A stretch of 47,233 nt of DNA from Oscillospiraceae bacterium (GTDB lineage Bacteria > Bacillota > Clostridia > Oscillospirales > Oscillospiraceae), in the NCBI GenBank assembly GCA_902795045.1, contig CADBJU010000007.1:4144-51376 (forward strand), read 5' to 3'. The stretch's first letter is position 1, and each line of letters begins with the position of its first letter. Made by a program: the position numbers and the translations under genes. Shown here piece after piece: positions 15,528-24,912 of the stretch. The notes beneath the pieces were generated by a model that was not told where the DNA came from, did not search any database, and saw nothing but the letters and a program-made list of their open reading frames with translations.

Positions 15528-18500
15528 TTGTACTTAAAGGCACTCGAGATTCAGGGCTTCAAGTCCTTTGCGGACAAGACGCGCCTGAGCTTTGAAAAAG
15601 ACATCACCGCCATCGTGGGGCCGAACGGCTCCGGCAAATCCAATATCTCCGACGCCCTGCTCTGGGTCATGGGCGAGCAGCGCTCCAAGGCCCTGCGCGG
15701 CAGCAAGATGGAGGACGTGATCTTCGGCGGCACCGAAAAGCGCGGGGCGATGGGCTACGCGCAGGTGTCGCTCGTGATCGACAACTCCGCCCACATCTTC
15801 GATTCCGACAGCTCGGAGATCATGCTGACCCGCCGCTATTACCGCAGCGGCGAGAGCGAGTATTACATCAACAAGGAGGCCGTGCGCCTCAAGGACATTA
15901 ACTCCCTCCTGATGGACACGGGCCTCGGGCGTGACGGCTACTCCATCATCGGCCAGGGCCGCATCGCCGAGATCGTCTCCTCCCGCAGCACCGACCGGCG
16001 CGACGTGTTTGAGGAGGCGGCGGGCATCTCCCGCTACCGCTACCGCAAGGAGGAGGCCGAGCGCAAGCTCGAGCGCACCGAGGAAAACCTCGTGCGCATC
16101 AATGATAAAATCGAAGAGCTGGAGCTGCAGGTCGGGCCGCTGAGAAAGCAGGCCGAGGTCGCCAAGCAGTATCTCAAGCTCCGTGACGAGCTGCGCGTGC
16201 AGGAGATCTCCCTCTGGATGGCCCAGCTCGACAAGCTCCACCAGCAAAATGAGGCCGTGCAGCTCGAGTTTGAGCAGGTGAACCGGGAGCTGGAAAAGGC
16301 CCGGGCAGACCTCGAAGCGCTCTATGCCTCGTCCGAGGGCATCGGTGAGCGCATGCACCGCAAGGACGTTGAGACCGAGCAGGCCCGCGAGCGCCTTTCG
16401 GCAGCGGAAGGGGAGAGCGCCAAATGCGAATCCCTCGCCGCCGTTTTGCGGGCAGATCAGAAGAGCACCCAGGAGAACCTGGAGCGCATGCTCGCCGACA
16501 TTGCCGAGCAGGAAAACCGCGTGCGCGAGGTCAGAAAAAACATCGACGAGGCGGAAGGAAAGCTCAAAGAGCTTGACACAAGCCTCAACGAGCTGCGCGA
16601 GGAGAACAGCCGCAACCAGAACGCTCTGGAGGGCGCGCGCATGAAGGTCAAAAACCGCGAGATGAACGTGGAGACCCTGAATGAAAAGGTCAACCGCCTG
16701 TCGGTCGACGCGCGCACCATGGACTCGCGCATCAAAATGCTCGACGATATGCAGCGCGATTTCGAGGGCTTTTCCAAGGCGGTCAAGGGCGTCATGCGCG
16801 AATCCGCACGCGGAAACCTCAAGGGCATTCACGCGCCGGTGGCAAACCTCATCCGCACGGACGACGAGTTTGCCCTGGCCCTCGAAACCGCCCTCGGCGC
16901 CTCGGCCCAGAACATCGTCACCGATACCATGGCCGACGGCCGCGCCGCCATCGAATACCTCAAGCGCTCGGACGGCGGCAGGGCCACCTTCCTGGCCCTG
17001 GACACCGTGCGCGGTACCGTCATGAAAAACGCCCCCGACCGGGACCCCGGCTTTGTGGGCATCGCGTCCGAGCTTGTGCAGTGCGACGAGAAATACAGCG
17101 GCATCATTGCAGAGCTGCTGGGACGCACGGTGATCGCCGAACGGCTCAGCGACGCCATCCGCATGTCGAAGAACAACCAGAACCGACTGCGTATCGTCAC
17201 GCTCGACGGCCAGCTCATCAGCCCCGGCGGCGCCATGACCGGCGGCAGCAGCGTGCGCGGCAGCGGCATCCTGTCGAGAGCAAACGAGCTCGAAAAGCTC
17301 AGAAAGCAGCGCGAGAGAATGCGCGAGGACGAAAAGCGCTCCGCCCAGGAGCTGGAGCGGGCGCGCACAGATCTCGCCTCCGTGCGCTACCAGCTGGACA
17401 TGTGCGTGGAGGAGCAGAGCGAACTGAGGAGCAAGATGTCCTCCCTCGAGGCCGAGAAGCGCGCCACGCAGACCAATACCGCCCAGATGAAGCTGCTGCT
17501 GGAAAGTCTCAGCGGCGACAGCCTGGAACGGCAGAAGACGGTGGACGCCTTCCGCAGCCGCATCGCGGATTTTGACGAACGCATCAGGGAGCGGGAGGAG
17601 GAGCTGCAAAAGCTCCGCGCGAAGGCAGACTCCATCCGGAGTGAGATCGCGGACATCAGCAAGTCCAAGCTCGAACTCGAGGGCAAGCGCACGAGAGCCG
17701 ACAAGGAGGCCCAGACCCGCAACAGCGAGATCCTGGACTTGGAGCGCCGCAGCGCGAGGATCGAGCAGAAAAAGCTCGCCGCCGACATGGAGGAAAAGCA
17801 GCTCATGGACAAGCTCTGGGAAAACTACGAGCTGAGCCATACCGCCGCGCAGGCCCTGCGCCAGGAGGTGGAGAGCATCCCGAAGGCAAGCAAAGCGGTG
17901 TCGGAGCTGCGCGGCAAAATCAACGCCCTCGGCACGCCGAACCTCGGCGCTATCGACGAATTTGAGCGCGTCAACACTCGCTATGAATTCCTCACCGAGC
18001 AGCGCAGCGACATCGACAAGGCAAAGGCTGAGCTGCTGGATATCATCAAGGAGATCACCAGCCAGATGGAGGAGGTTTTCCTGGAGCGCTTCAAGCAGAT
18101 CAATGAATGCTTCCATGAGACCTTCCTGGACCTCTTCGGCGGCGGCAAGGCCGAGCTTCGCCTGGAGGACGAGAACGATGTCTTGAACTGCGGCATCGAG
18201 ATCAAGGTGCAGCCGCCCGGCAAGGCGCTGTCGAACATCAGCCTCCTGTCCGGCGGCGAGATGGCCTTCGTCGCCATTGCGCTGTACTTTGCGATTTTGA
18301 AGGTGCGTCCGACGCCGTTTTGCGTCATGGACGAGATCGAGGCTGCCCTTGACGACGCAAACGTCAACCGCTACGCAAGCTACATGCGCAAGATGGCGGA
18401 CAAGACCCAGTTCCTGGTCATCACTCACCGCCGCGGCACCATGGAGGAGGCCGACATGCTCTACGGTGTGACCATGCAGGAAAAGGGCGTCTCGACCGTT

Positions 18501-18545
18501 ATCGAGCTTGACCTGGAGACCGCGCAGAAGACGGCGGAAGTTTAA
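15528..18545 (+). CDS. smc: Chromosome segregation protein SMC (short-armed)
   Basis: Start at TTG 15528 behind GAGG at 15516-15519 gives the canonical N-terminus YLKALEIQGFKSFADKT; an ATG 57 codons upstream lies before the promoter and is rejected. Walker A is GPNGSGKS (residues 31-38). Coiled coil runs from about 165 to 415, the hinge spans about 420-590 (RGNLKGIHAPVANLI ... LISPGGAMTGGS), a second coil follows, and the C-terminal head has signature LLSGGEMAFVAIAL and Walker B CVMDEIEAALDD. The signature has Met where Lys or Arg is usual (GGERAL). At 1005 residues it is about 180 shorter than B. subtilis SMC (about 1186), with the loss in both coil arms. SMC forms the condensin ring with ScpA and ScpB, which are not in the window. 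Confidence 0.96.
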   Translation: MYLKALEIQGFKSFADKTRLSFEKDITAIVGPNGSGKSNISDALLWVMGEQRSKALRGSKMEDVIFGGTEKRGAMGYAQVSLVIDNSAHIFDSDSSEIMLTRRYYRSGESEYYINKEAVRLKDINSLLMDTGLGRDGYSIIGQGRIAEIVSSRSTDRRDVFEEAAGISRYRYRKEEAERKLERTEENLVRINDKIEELELQVGPLRKQAEVAKQYLKLRDELRVQEISLWMAQLDKLHQQNEAVQLEFEQVNRELEKARADLEALYASSEGIGERMHRKDVETEQARERLSAAEGESAKCESLAAVLRADQKSTQENLERMLADIAEQENRVREVRKNIDEAEGKLKELDTSLNELREENSRNQNALEGARMKVKNREMNVETLNEKVNRLSVDARTMDSRIKMLDDMQRDFEGFSKAVKGVMRESARGNLKGIHAPVANLIRTDDEFALALETALGASAQNIVTDTMADGRAAIEYLKRSDGGRATFLALDTVRGTVMKNAPDRDPGFVGIASELVQCDEKYSGIIAELLGRTVIAERLSDAIRMSKNNQNRLRIVTLDGQLISPGGAMTGGSSVRGSGILSRANELEKLRKQRERMREDEKRSAQELERARTDLASVRYQLDMCVEEQSELRSKMSSLEAEKRATQTNTAQMKLLLESLSGDSLERQKTVDAFRSRIADFDERIREREEELQKLRAKADSIRSEIADISKSKLELEGKRTRADKEAQTRNSEILDLERRSARIEQKKLAADMEEKQLMDKLWENYELSHTAAQALRQEVESIPKASKAVSELRGKINALGTPNLGAIDEFERVNTRYEFLTEQRSDIDKAKAELLDIIKEITSQMEEVFLERFKQINECFHETFLDLFGGGKAELRLEDENDVLNCGIEIKVQPPGKALSNISLLSGGEMAFVAIALYFAILKVRPTPFCVMDEIEAALDDANVNRYASYMRKMADKTQFLVITHRRGTMEEADMLYGVTMQEKGVSTVIELDLETAQKTAEV

Positions 18546-18554
18546 GAATATCAT

Positions 18555-18683
18555 GCCCCCCTTGCCTAAAGGGGGGTGGCCGAAGGCCGGGGGGATACGG
18601 TTGACTGTACTCGGCCGGAGGACTGAATATCCCCCAGTCATCGCCATGAACGGCGATGACAGCCCCCTTTAGGCAAGGGGGCC
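18555..18683. repeat. Palindromic repeat, family C-like, smc-ftsY spacer
   Basis: CCCCCCTTGCCTAAAGGGGG opens it and CCCCCTTTAGGCAAGGGGGC closes it, so the two ends are inverted repeats. The middle has the same plan as family C, with tip GTCATCGCC / GGCGATGAC. It separates smc from the ftsY ribosome site. Confidence 0.85.
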
Positions 18684-18703
18684 AAATAGGAAGGAGATTG
18701 AAC

Positions 18704-19609
18704 ATGGGCTTTTTTGATAAGATTTTTTCCGGTTTGACCAAGACCAGAGTCAAAATGGAGGATCTGGAGCAGATCTTCCAGGACTACCGTCCGGATGACG
18801 ACGATTTCTTCGACGAGCTGGAAGAGCTCCTCATCATGGCGGACATGGGCGTGGACACGGTGGACCGGGTCGTCACCTCCATGCACTACCTCTGCTTTGA
18901 CAAGAACATCAAGCGCGGCGACAAGGCCCGCGAGGTGCTGATCGACGAGCTCAAGAAGGAGCTGGACGCGGGCGAGTCCGAGCTGAAGATCGGGACAAAA
19001 CCCAGCGTGATCCTCATGGTGGGCGTCAACGGCGTCGGCAAGACCACCACCATCGGCAAGCTTGCCGCCCTGCTCAAGTCCCAGGGCAAGAAGGTCCTGC
19101 TGTGCGCGGGCGACACCTTCCGCGCCGCCGCCGCCGACCAGCTTGAGATCTGGGCCAACCGCGCGGGCGTGGACATCGTACGCCATGAGGAGGGAAGCGA
19201 CCCCGCCGCCGTCGTGTATGACGGTATCTGCGCCGGCAAGGCGAGGGACATGGACGTCATCATCATCGACACCGCCGGGCGCCTGCACAACAAGGCAAAC
19301 CTCATGAGCGAGCTGAGCAAGATGCGCCGCATCATCGACCGGGAGCTTCCCGGCGCGGACGTGGAGACCCTCATGGTCCTCGACGCCACCACCGGTCAGA
19401 ACGGCCTTATCCAGGCGGAGCAGTTTTTGGAGACCGCGGGTCTCACCGGCATTGTGCTGACAAAGCTTGACGGCACCGCCAAGGGGGGCGTGGTCTTCGC
19501 CATCGCAAACCGCTTAAAGCTCCCCGTGAAGTTCGTCGGCGTCGGCGAGGGGATCGACGATCTCATCCCCTTTAACCCCAAGGACTACATCGAGGCACTG
19601 TTTAAATAG
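18704..19609 (+). CDS. ftsY: Signal recognition particle receptor FtsY
   Basis: 301 residues; start ATG 18704 behind AAGGAG. The SRP GTPase NG domain has G1 [15 protein letters not shown] (near 107-121), [16 protein letters not shown]3 DTAGRLHNK, the DATTGQNG insertion-box motif, G4 [10 protein letters not shown] and closing [14 protein letters not shown]. The acidic A domain is reduced to a few residues ([15 protein letters not shown]), as in many Gram-positives. It docks the Ffh-ribosome complex at the membrane translocon. ffh is not adjacent. Confidence 0.97.
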   Translation: MGFFDKIFSGLTKTRVKMEDLEQIFQDYRPDDDDFFDELEELLIMADMGVDTVDRVVTSMHYLCFDKNIKRGDKAREVLIDELKKELDAGESELKIGTKPSVILMVGVNGVGKTTTIGKLAALLKSQGKKVLLCAGDTFRAAAADQLEIWANRAGVDIVRHEEGSDPAAVVYDGICAGKARDMDVIIIDTAGRLHNKANLMSELSKMRRIIDRELPGADVETLMVLDATTGQNGLIQAEQFLETAGLTGIVLTKLDGTAKGGVVFAIANRLKLPVKFVGVGEGIDDLIPFNPKDYIEALFK

Positions 19610-19614
19610 TATTC

Positions 19615-19751
19615 TTGCCTCCCCCAGCCGCGCATGCGGCGAAAAGGGGGAGGGGGACCGCTTCAGCGGTGGAAGGGGTTTGTACGTAAACCGGCAGACT
19701 CCCTCAGTCACCAGTGTGCGCACTGGTGACAGCTCCCTCAGAGAGGGAGCC
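19615..19751. repeat. Palindromic repeat family C, copy 2
   Basis: Opens TTGCCTCCCCCAGCCGCGCA, contains GGGGGACCGCTTCAGCGGTG, and closes CTCCCTCAGAGAGGGAGCC. Its tip is CACCAGTGTGCGCACTGGTG, the same palindrome carried by family A copies. Confidence 0.9.
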
Positions 19752-19773
19752 TATAAGGAAAAGGAGATTCATT

Positions 19774-20082
19774 ATGCCTATAACCAGTAAACAGCGCGCC
19801 CAGCTTCGCGGCCTTGCCATGGCCGAGGATACCATTATCCAGATCGGCAAGGGCGGCATCACCGCGAGCGTCGTGGCCTCCGTGTCCGCGGCCCTCAAGG
19901 CGCGGGAGCTTGTAAAGGGCAAGGTGCTGGAAAACTCCATGCTGAGTGCCCGCGAGGCCTGCGACGCTCTTGCCGAGGCCTGCAAGGCCGAACCGGTGCA
20001 GGTGATCGGCACCAAGTTCGTGCTCTACAAGCGCAACGAGAAGGAGCCGAAGATCGAGCTTGTAAAGGACAGAAAAAAATGA
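19774..20082 (+). CDS. yhbY: YhbY-family (CRM domain) RNA-binding protein
   Basis: 102 residues, one CRM domain: KQRAQLRGLAM, the GKGGI loop (IQIGKGGITASVVASV), KARELVKGKVLEN and the C-terminal VQVIGTKFVLYKR. Homologs (E. coli YhbY, B. subtilis YqeI) associate with pre-50S ribosomal particles. The ATG at 19774 follows AAAAGGAG; an earlier in-frame ATG lies inside the family C repeat and is rejected. It overlaps the nadD-yqeK start by four bases, matching the yqeI-nadD-yqeK-rsfS block of Firmicutes. Confidence 0.93.
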   Translation: MPITSKQRAQLRGLAMAEDTIIQIGKGGITASVVASVSAALKARELVKGKVLENSMLSAREACDALAEACKAEPVQVIGTKFVLYKRNEKEPKIELVKDRKK

Positions 20083-21245
20083 GAATCGCCATCTACGGCG
20101 GCAGCTTCAACCCGCCTCATATCGGACACGCCGAGGCCGCCCGGGCAGCTTATAAGGCGCTGAAGCCCGACAAGTTCCTCATCATCCCCACCAATACCCC
20201 GCCCCACAAGGAGCTGGAGGCGAACAGCCCCAGCCCGGAGCAGCGGCTGGAATTCTGCCGCCTCGCCTTCGGAGACATCCCGGGGGTGGAGGTCTCCGAC
20301 ATGGAACTGAGGCGCGAGGGCAAGAGCTACACCGCCGACACGGTGGACGCCCTGTTGGAGCAGTACCCGGGGGCGGAGATCTGCATCGTGATGGGCACCG
20401 ACATGTTTTTGAGCTTTCGCAGCTGGTACCGCTGGCAGCACATGCTGGAAACGTGCACCCTCGCGGTACTGAGCCGGGAAGATTTTGACCGCCGCGAGAT
20501 CGAAAGCTTCAAGGCGGAGCTGGAGACGGAAAACGGCGCGAAGGTGATCCTCATCCCGCACCTGCCCCTGCCCATGAGCTCCACGGAGATCCGCGAGCGC
20601 CTGCGCCGGGGCCTCGGGTCGGACGACCTGTGCCAGGGCGTGTACGAGTGCATCATCCGAAACGGCTACTATGACGCAAAGCCGGAGCTTTCCTGGCTGC
20701 GGCAGATGGTGATGCCCTACCTCAAGGAAAACCGCATCGCCCATGTCACGGGCGTGGAGAGTCAGGCGGTCATGCTCGCCATGCGCTGGGGCGCGGACCC
20801 GGACACCGCCGCCGTCGCGGGCATCCTGCACGACATCACCAAGGCGCAGAACAAAGAGAAACAGTTGAAACTGTGCGAGAAATATGGTATCATTCTGGAA
20901 AACGCCGAGCGGGAAAACCCGGCCCTGCTGCATGCCCGCACGGGCGCAGCACTGGCGAGGGAGCGCTTCGGCATCTCCGATGAGATTTACAGCGCCATCC
21001 GCTGGCACACCACCGGCAAGCCCGACATGAGCACGCTGGAGAAGATCATCTACCTTGCTGATTACACCGAGCCCACGCGCGACTTTGAGGGCGTGGAGGA
21101 GCTGCGGGAGCTGTCGTTTGAGGACCTGGACAAGGCCATGGCCCTGGGGCTCGAGATGAGCATCGAGGACCTCACCGAGCGCGGCAAGCCGATCTTCCAC
21201 GACACCATGGACGCGTACAACTGGTATAAAAATCTGACGAAATAA
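20079..21245 (+). CDS. nadD: Fusion of nicotinate-mononucleotide adenylyltransferase (NadD) and YqeK HD hydrolase
   Basis: 388 residues. Residues 1 to about 200 are NadD: the nucleotidyltransferase motif GGSFNPPHIGHAEAA (7-21), TNTPPHKE, GTDMFLSF and the ISSTxIR-equivalent MSSTEIRERL. It makes NaAD from NaMN and ATP. Residues from about 210 on are a YqeK-type HD domain: RIAHVTGVE, GILHDITKA (HD pair), LLHARTGAALA and IRWHTTGKP; YqeK homologs are reported to be symmetrical Ap4A hydrolases. In B. subtilis these are adjacent separate genes; here a short linker joins them with no stop or frameshift. The upstream yhbY overlaps by four bases and rsfS follows after a repeat. Confidence 0.94.
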   Translation: MRIAIYGGSFNPPHIGHAEAARAAYKALKPDKFLIIPTNTPPHKELEANSPSPEQRLEFCRLAFGDIPGVEVSDMELRREGKSYTADTVDALLEQYPGAEICIVMGTDMFLSFRSWYRWQHMLETCTLAVLSREDFDRREIESFKAELETENGAKVILIPHLPLPMSSTEIRERLRRGLGSDDLCQGVYECIIRNGYYDAKPELSWLRQMVMPYLKENRIAHVTGVESQAVMLAMRWGADPDTAAVAGILHDITKAQNKEKQLKLCEKYGIILENAERENPALLHARTGAALARERFGISDEIYSAIRWHTTGKPDMSTLEKIIYLADYTEPTRDFEGVEELRELSFEDLDKAMALGLEMSIEDLTERGKPIFHDTMDAYNWYKNLTK

Positions 21246-21254
21246 GTCCTGCTC

Positions 21255-21396
21255 TGTCATTGCGAGGAACCAGTGCGCACACCGGTGACGTGGCAATCCG
21301 CCCGCCGGAGGTACTGAACAACTCAGAAATCTAAATTTGGCCGCAGGGAGTACGGATTGCCACACCAGTGACATCGGTCACTGGTTCGCAATGACA
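21255..21396. repeat. Palindromic repeat family A, full copy
   Basis: Begins TGTCATTGCGAGGAACCAGT, has GTGGCAATCCGCCCGCCGGA in the middle, and ends GGTTCGCAATGACA. It is nearly identical to 21855-21995, so rsfS is bracketed by two direct copies. No outer TTGCAAAATG arms are present. Confidence 0.9.
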
Positions 21397-21458
21397 AACC
21401 GGAAACCAGTACAAGTTAATTAAATGAACGTGAATCAATACTAAAAGGAGGAAAAACT

Positions 21459-21818
21459 ATGCTTACCGCAGAACAGATCGCCGCGATCGCCGCGAAAGCC
21501 CTTGAGGACAAGAAAGCCAAGGACGTCAAAGTCCTCCGCACGACCGAGCATACCGTGCTTGCCGACTACTTTGTCATCTGCAACGGTACCTCCTCCACCC
21601 ACATCAAGGCCCTGGTCGACGAGGTCGACAAGCAGCTGAGCGAGGCAGGCGAGCCCCCCACGCGCCGCGAGGGCCTGCGCTCCGATATCTGGGTGCTGAT
21701 GGACTTCGGCTGCGTCATCGTCCACGTCTTCACCGACGAGGCCAGAAAGTTCTATGACCTGGAGCGCCTGTGGAGCGACGCCGCCGTCGTAGACCCCGCA
21801 ACCTTAAGCGCCGAGTAA
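21459..21818 (+). CDS. rsfS: Ribosomal silencing factor RsfS
   Basis: 119 residues, whole length is the Iojap/RsfS domain: KDVKVLRTTEHTVLADYFVICNG split around LADYFVI, then HIKALVDEVDKQL, RREGLRSDIWVLMDFGCVIVHVF (core GLRSDIWVLMDFG) and ARKFYDLERLW. It binds uL14 on the 50S subunit and blocks subunit joining in starvation. ATG at 21459 follows AAAGGAGGAAAA. It belongs to the nadD-yqeK-rsfS block. Confidence 0.95.
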   Translation: MLTAEQIAAIAAKALEDKKAKDVKVLRTTEHTVLADYFVICNGTSSTHIKALVDEVDKQLSEAGEPPTRREGLRSDIWVLMDFGCVIVHVFTDEARKFYDLERLWSDAAVVDPATLSAE

Positions 21819-21854
21819 GAATACTGAATAGTATCAGATTACCGCATGATTCCC

Positions 21855-21995
21855 GTCATTGCGAGGAACCAGTGCGCACACTGGTGACGTGGCAATCCGC
21901 CCGCCGGAGGCACTGAACAACTCAGAAATCTAAACTTGACCGCGGGGAGCACGGATTGCCACACCAGTGACATCGGTCACTGGTTCGCAATGACA
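21855..21995. repeat. Palindromic repeat family A, full copy
   Basis: Direct copy of 21255-21396 with a handful of substitutions. It occupies most of the rsfS-leuS spacer; I see no T-box antiterminator or specifier loop there. Confidence 0.9.
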
Positions 21996-22053
21996 GCAGG
22001 AAAAGCTGATGCGATACACAAGCAGATTTCACATTAGGGAGAGAACATCCGTT

Positions 22054-24561
22054 ATGAGATATGATTTCGCAGCCATTGAAAAGAAATGGCAGGACCGCTG
22101 GGAAGAGACCAAGCCCTACGCCGCCGTCACCGGGAGCGACAAGCCCAAGTTCTACGGGCTGATCGAGTTTCCGTACCCTTCCGCCGCCGGCCTGCACGTG
22201 GGTCATCCGCGCCCCTTCACCGCCATCGACATCGTCACCAGGAAAAAGCGCATGGAGGGCTACAACGTCCTCTATCCCATCGGCTTTGACGCCTTCGGCC
22301 TGCCGACGGAGAACTACGCCATCAAGAACCACATCCACCCCGCCATCGTCACCAAGCAGAACATCGAGAACTTCACCCGTCAGCTCAAGATGCTCGGCTA
22401 CGGCTTCGACTGGGACCGCGTGGTCGACACCACCGACCCCAAATACTACAAGTGGACCCAGTGGATCTTCCTGCAGATGTTCAAAAACGGCCTTGCCTAC
22501 AAGACCACCATGCCCATCAACTGGTGCACCAGCTGCAAGTGCGGCCTTGCCAATGAGGAGGTCGTGGAGGGCGTGTGCGAGCGCTGTGGCTCCCCGGTCG
22601 TGCGCAAGGAGAAGAGCCAGTGGATGCTGCGCATCACCAAGTACGCCGACCGCCTGATCGACGATCTGGACGATCTGGACTTCATCGAGCGCGTCAAGGT
22701 CCAGCAGAAGAACTGGATCGGCCGCTCCACCGGCTGCGAGGTCACCTTCAAGACCAACACCCCCGACGACATCACCGTCTACACCACCCGCGCCGACACC
22801 CTCTTCGGCGTCAGCTACGTCGTCATCTCTCCCGAGCATCCGCTGCTCGACAAGTGGCAGGACCGCATCAAAAACTGGGCCGATGTCGCCGCCTACAAGG
22901 AGGCCGCCTCCCGCAAGTCTGACTTTGAGCGCGGCGAATTAAACAAGGACAAGACCGGCGTGCGCCTCGAGGGCATCGAGGTCATCAATCCCGCCACCGG
23001 CGCCGTGGTGCCGATGTTCACCTCCGACTACGTGCTCATGGGCTACGGCACCGGAATCGTCATGGGCGTGCCGGGCCATGACCAGCGCGACTGGGAGTTT
23101 GCCACCAAGTTCGGCCTGCCGATCGTGGAGGTCGTCAAGGGCGGCGACATCACCAAGGAGGCCTTCGTCTCCAAGGACGAGGACGCCATCATGGTAAACT
23201 CCGGCTTCCTCAACGGCATGACCGTCAAAGAGGCCATCCCCGCCATGAAGAAGTACGCCGAGGAGCAGGGCTGGGGCAAGGAGAAGGTCAACTTCAAACT
23301 CCGCGACTGGGTCTTCTCCCGCCAGCGCTACTGGGGCGAGCCCATCCCCCTCGTCAACTGCGAAAAGTGCGGCTGGGTGCCGATTCCCGAAAGCGAGCTG
23401 CCCCTCGTTCTGCCGCAGGTCGAGAGCTACGAGCCCACTGACGACGGCGAATCCCCCTTAAGCAAGATGACCGACTGGGTCAACACCACCTGCCCCTGCT
23501 GCGGCGGGCCTGCCAAGCGCGAGACGGACACCATGCCCAACTGGGCCGGCTCCTGCTGGTACTTCCTGCGCTACATGGATCCCCACAACGACGAGGCTCC
23601 CTTCTCCAAAGAGGCCGAGGAATACTGGGGTCCGGTCGACTGGTATAACGGCGGCATGGAGCACACCACGCTCCACCTTCTCTACAGCCGCTTCTGGCAC
23701 AAGTTCCTGTACGACATCGGCGTCGTGCACACCAAGGAGCCGTATGCCAAGCGCACCTCCCACGGCATGATTTTGGGCAAGAACCCGCACTATGTCGGCA
23801 ACGTCGAGACCGAGGAGGAGAAGCAGGCCCTCATCGAGCGCTACGGCAACGAGGCCCTGCGCACCAGCGTCAAGATGTCCAAGTCCCTCGGCAACGTCGT
23901 CAACCCCGACGATGTGGTCAAGGCCTACGGCGCGGACACCATGCGCGTGTATATCATGTTCATCGGCGACTTTGAGAAGACCGCCACCTGGTCCGACGAG
24001 GCCGTCAAGGGCTCCAAGCGCTTCCTGGACCGCTGCTGGAACCTGATGGAGCAGGCAAAGGACGACGAGGCCGTCACCAAGAAGAACGAGCCCATCATCC
24101 ACAAGACCATCAAGAAGGTGGGCGAGGATATCGACACCCTCAAGATGAACACCGCCATTGCCCAGCTCATGACCATGGTCAACGAGTTCTACGCAAACGG
24201 CTGCACGAAGGGCGACCTCCAGTACCTGATCGAAATGCTCTCTCCCTTTGCCCCGCATATCGCCGAGGAGATGTGGGAGCAGCTCGGCTTTGCCGCCAAG
24301 TACGGCAGGATGGCCATGCAGATGGACTGGCCCAAGTACGACGAAGCCAAGACCGTCGACGCCGAGCGCGAGATGGCCGTGCAGGTAAACGGCAAGCTCC
24401 GCTCCACGATCATTGTCCCCGCCGACGCCGACGAGCAGCACATCATCGACGCCGCCTGCGCCGACGAGAAGATCCAGCGCCAGCTCCAGGGCATGCAGAT
24501 CGTCAAGACCATCGTTGTGAAAAATAAGATTATCAATTTGATCCTCAAGCCGGCAAAGTAA
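22054..24561 (+). CDS. leuS: Leucyl-tRNA synthetase
   Basis: 835 residues, class I synthetase that charges tRNA-Leu. The ATG at 22054 (MRYDFAAIEKKW) follows AGGGAGAG; an ATG 15 codons earlier is less likely. HIGH motif: PYPSAAGLHVGHP (near 40-50). The zinc-binding Cys set CTSCKCGLANEEVVEG ... CERCG is near 160-180, the editing (CP1) domain includes TTRADTLFG and the GVPGHDQRD loop, and KMSKS is at VKMSKSLGNVVNPDD (near 610). The C-terminal domain ends KTIVVKNKIINLILK. Nothing unusual in length. Confidence 0.97.
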   Translation: MRYDFAAIEKKWQDRWEETKPYAAVTGSDKPKFYGLIEFPYPSAAGLHVGHPRPFTAIDIVTRKKRMEGYNVLYPIGFDAFGLPTENYAIKNHIHPAIVTKQNIENFTRQLKMLGYGFDWDRVVDTTDPKYYKWTQWIFLQMFKNGLAYKTTMPINWCTSCKCGLANEEVVEGVCERCGSPVVRKEKSQWMLRITKYADRLIDDLDDLDFIERVKVQQKNWIGRSTGCEVTFKTNTPDDITVYTTRADTLFGVSYVVISPEHPLLDKWQDRIKNWADVAAYKEAASRKSDFERGELNKDKTGVRLEGIEVINPATGAVVPMFTSDYVLMGYGTGIVMGVPGHDQRDWEFATKFGLPIVEVVKGGDITKEAFVSKDEDAIMVNSGFLNGMTVKEAIPAMKKYAEEQGWGKEKVNFKLRDWVFSRQRYWGEPIPLVNCEKCGWVPIPESELPLVLPQVESYEPTDDGESPLSKMTDWVNTTCPCCGGPAKRETDTMPNWAGSCWYFLRYMDPHNDEAPFSKEAEEYWGPVDWYNGGMEHTTLHLLYSRFWHKFLYDIGVVHTKEPYAKRTSHGMILGKNPHYVGNVETEEEKQALIERYGNEALRTSVKMSKSLGNVVNPDDVVKAYGADTMRVYIMFIGDFEKTATWSDEAVKGSKRFLDRCWNLMEQAKDDEAVTKKNEPIIHKTIKKVGEDIDTLKMNTAIAQLMTMVNEFYANGCTKGDLQYLIEMLSPFAPHIAEEMWEQLGFAAKYGRMAMQMDWPKYDEAKTVDAEREMAVQVNGKLRSTIIVPADADEQHIIDAACADEKIQRQLQGMQIVKTIVVKNKIINLILKPAK

Positions 24562-24564
24562 TCA

Positions 24565-24593
24565 TTGACAATTTGCCCCAAAGCCGTTATAAT
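24565..24593 (+). promoter_or_regulatory. rpsU promoter
   Basis: Perfect TTGACA (24565-24570), 17 bases, perfect TATAAT (24588-24593), starting four bases after the leuS stop. Confidence 0.93.
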
Positions 24594-24661
24594 AACAAAG
24601 CTAAAAGCCAATTCATTGGCCCTTAAAGCGCCGTAAGGCGTATTTGGAGGGAGGGAAATAC

Positions 24662-24847
24662 ATGTCTGAAATCTACGTCAAGGAAAACGAGTCTCTGGAC
24701 AACGCTCTGAAGAGATTCAAGCGCAGCTGCGCGAAGTCCGGCGTTCTGGCCGACCTCAGAAAGAAGGAGTACTACCAGAGTCCCAGCGTCAAGCGCCGTA
24801 AGAAATCCGAGGCCGCTCGCAAGAACAAGAACAAGCGTTACTATTGA
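24662..24847 (+). CDS. rpsU: Small ribosomal subunit protein bS21
   Basis: 61 residues, strongly basic: [20 protein letters not shown], then [20 protein letters not shown]. This is the full length of Firmicute bS21, which sits near the anti-Shine-Dalgarno end of 16S rRNA. ATG 24662 follows GGAGGGAGGG. It has its own consensus promoter and terminator, so it is a monocistronic, probably highly expressed unit. Confidence 0.97.
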   Translation: MSEIYVKENESLDNALKRFKRSCAKSGVLADLRKKEYYQSPSVKRRKKSEAARKNKNKRYY

Positions 24848-24855
24848 TGACATGT

Positions 24856-24887
24856 AAAACCACCGCTCGAAAGAGCGGTGGTTTTTT
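24856..24887 (+). terminator. rpsU terminator
   Basis: Stem AACCACCGCTC / GAGCGGTGGTT with GAAA loop, followed by six T in all. Confidence 0.95.
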
Positions 24888-24912
24888 GTTGAATAATTTT
24901 ACAGAATGAGAA

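Noticed and set aside
15534-18647. A 1037-codon open frame on the minus strand across smc
   Set aside because: Antisense shadow of GC-rich coding DNA; no ribosome site, no recognisable domain, and the plus strand is unmistakably SMC. The same applies to long opposite-strand frames over ilvA, the transporter, topA, leuS, the EF-G-like gene and the dehydratase.
21819-22053. T-box leader for leuS
   Set aside because: The spacer is filled by a family A repeat; no T-box motif or terminator/antiterminator pair is seen.
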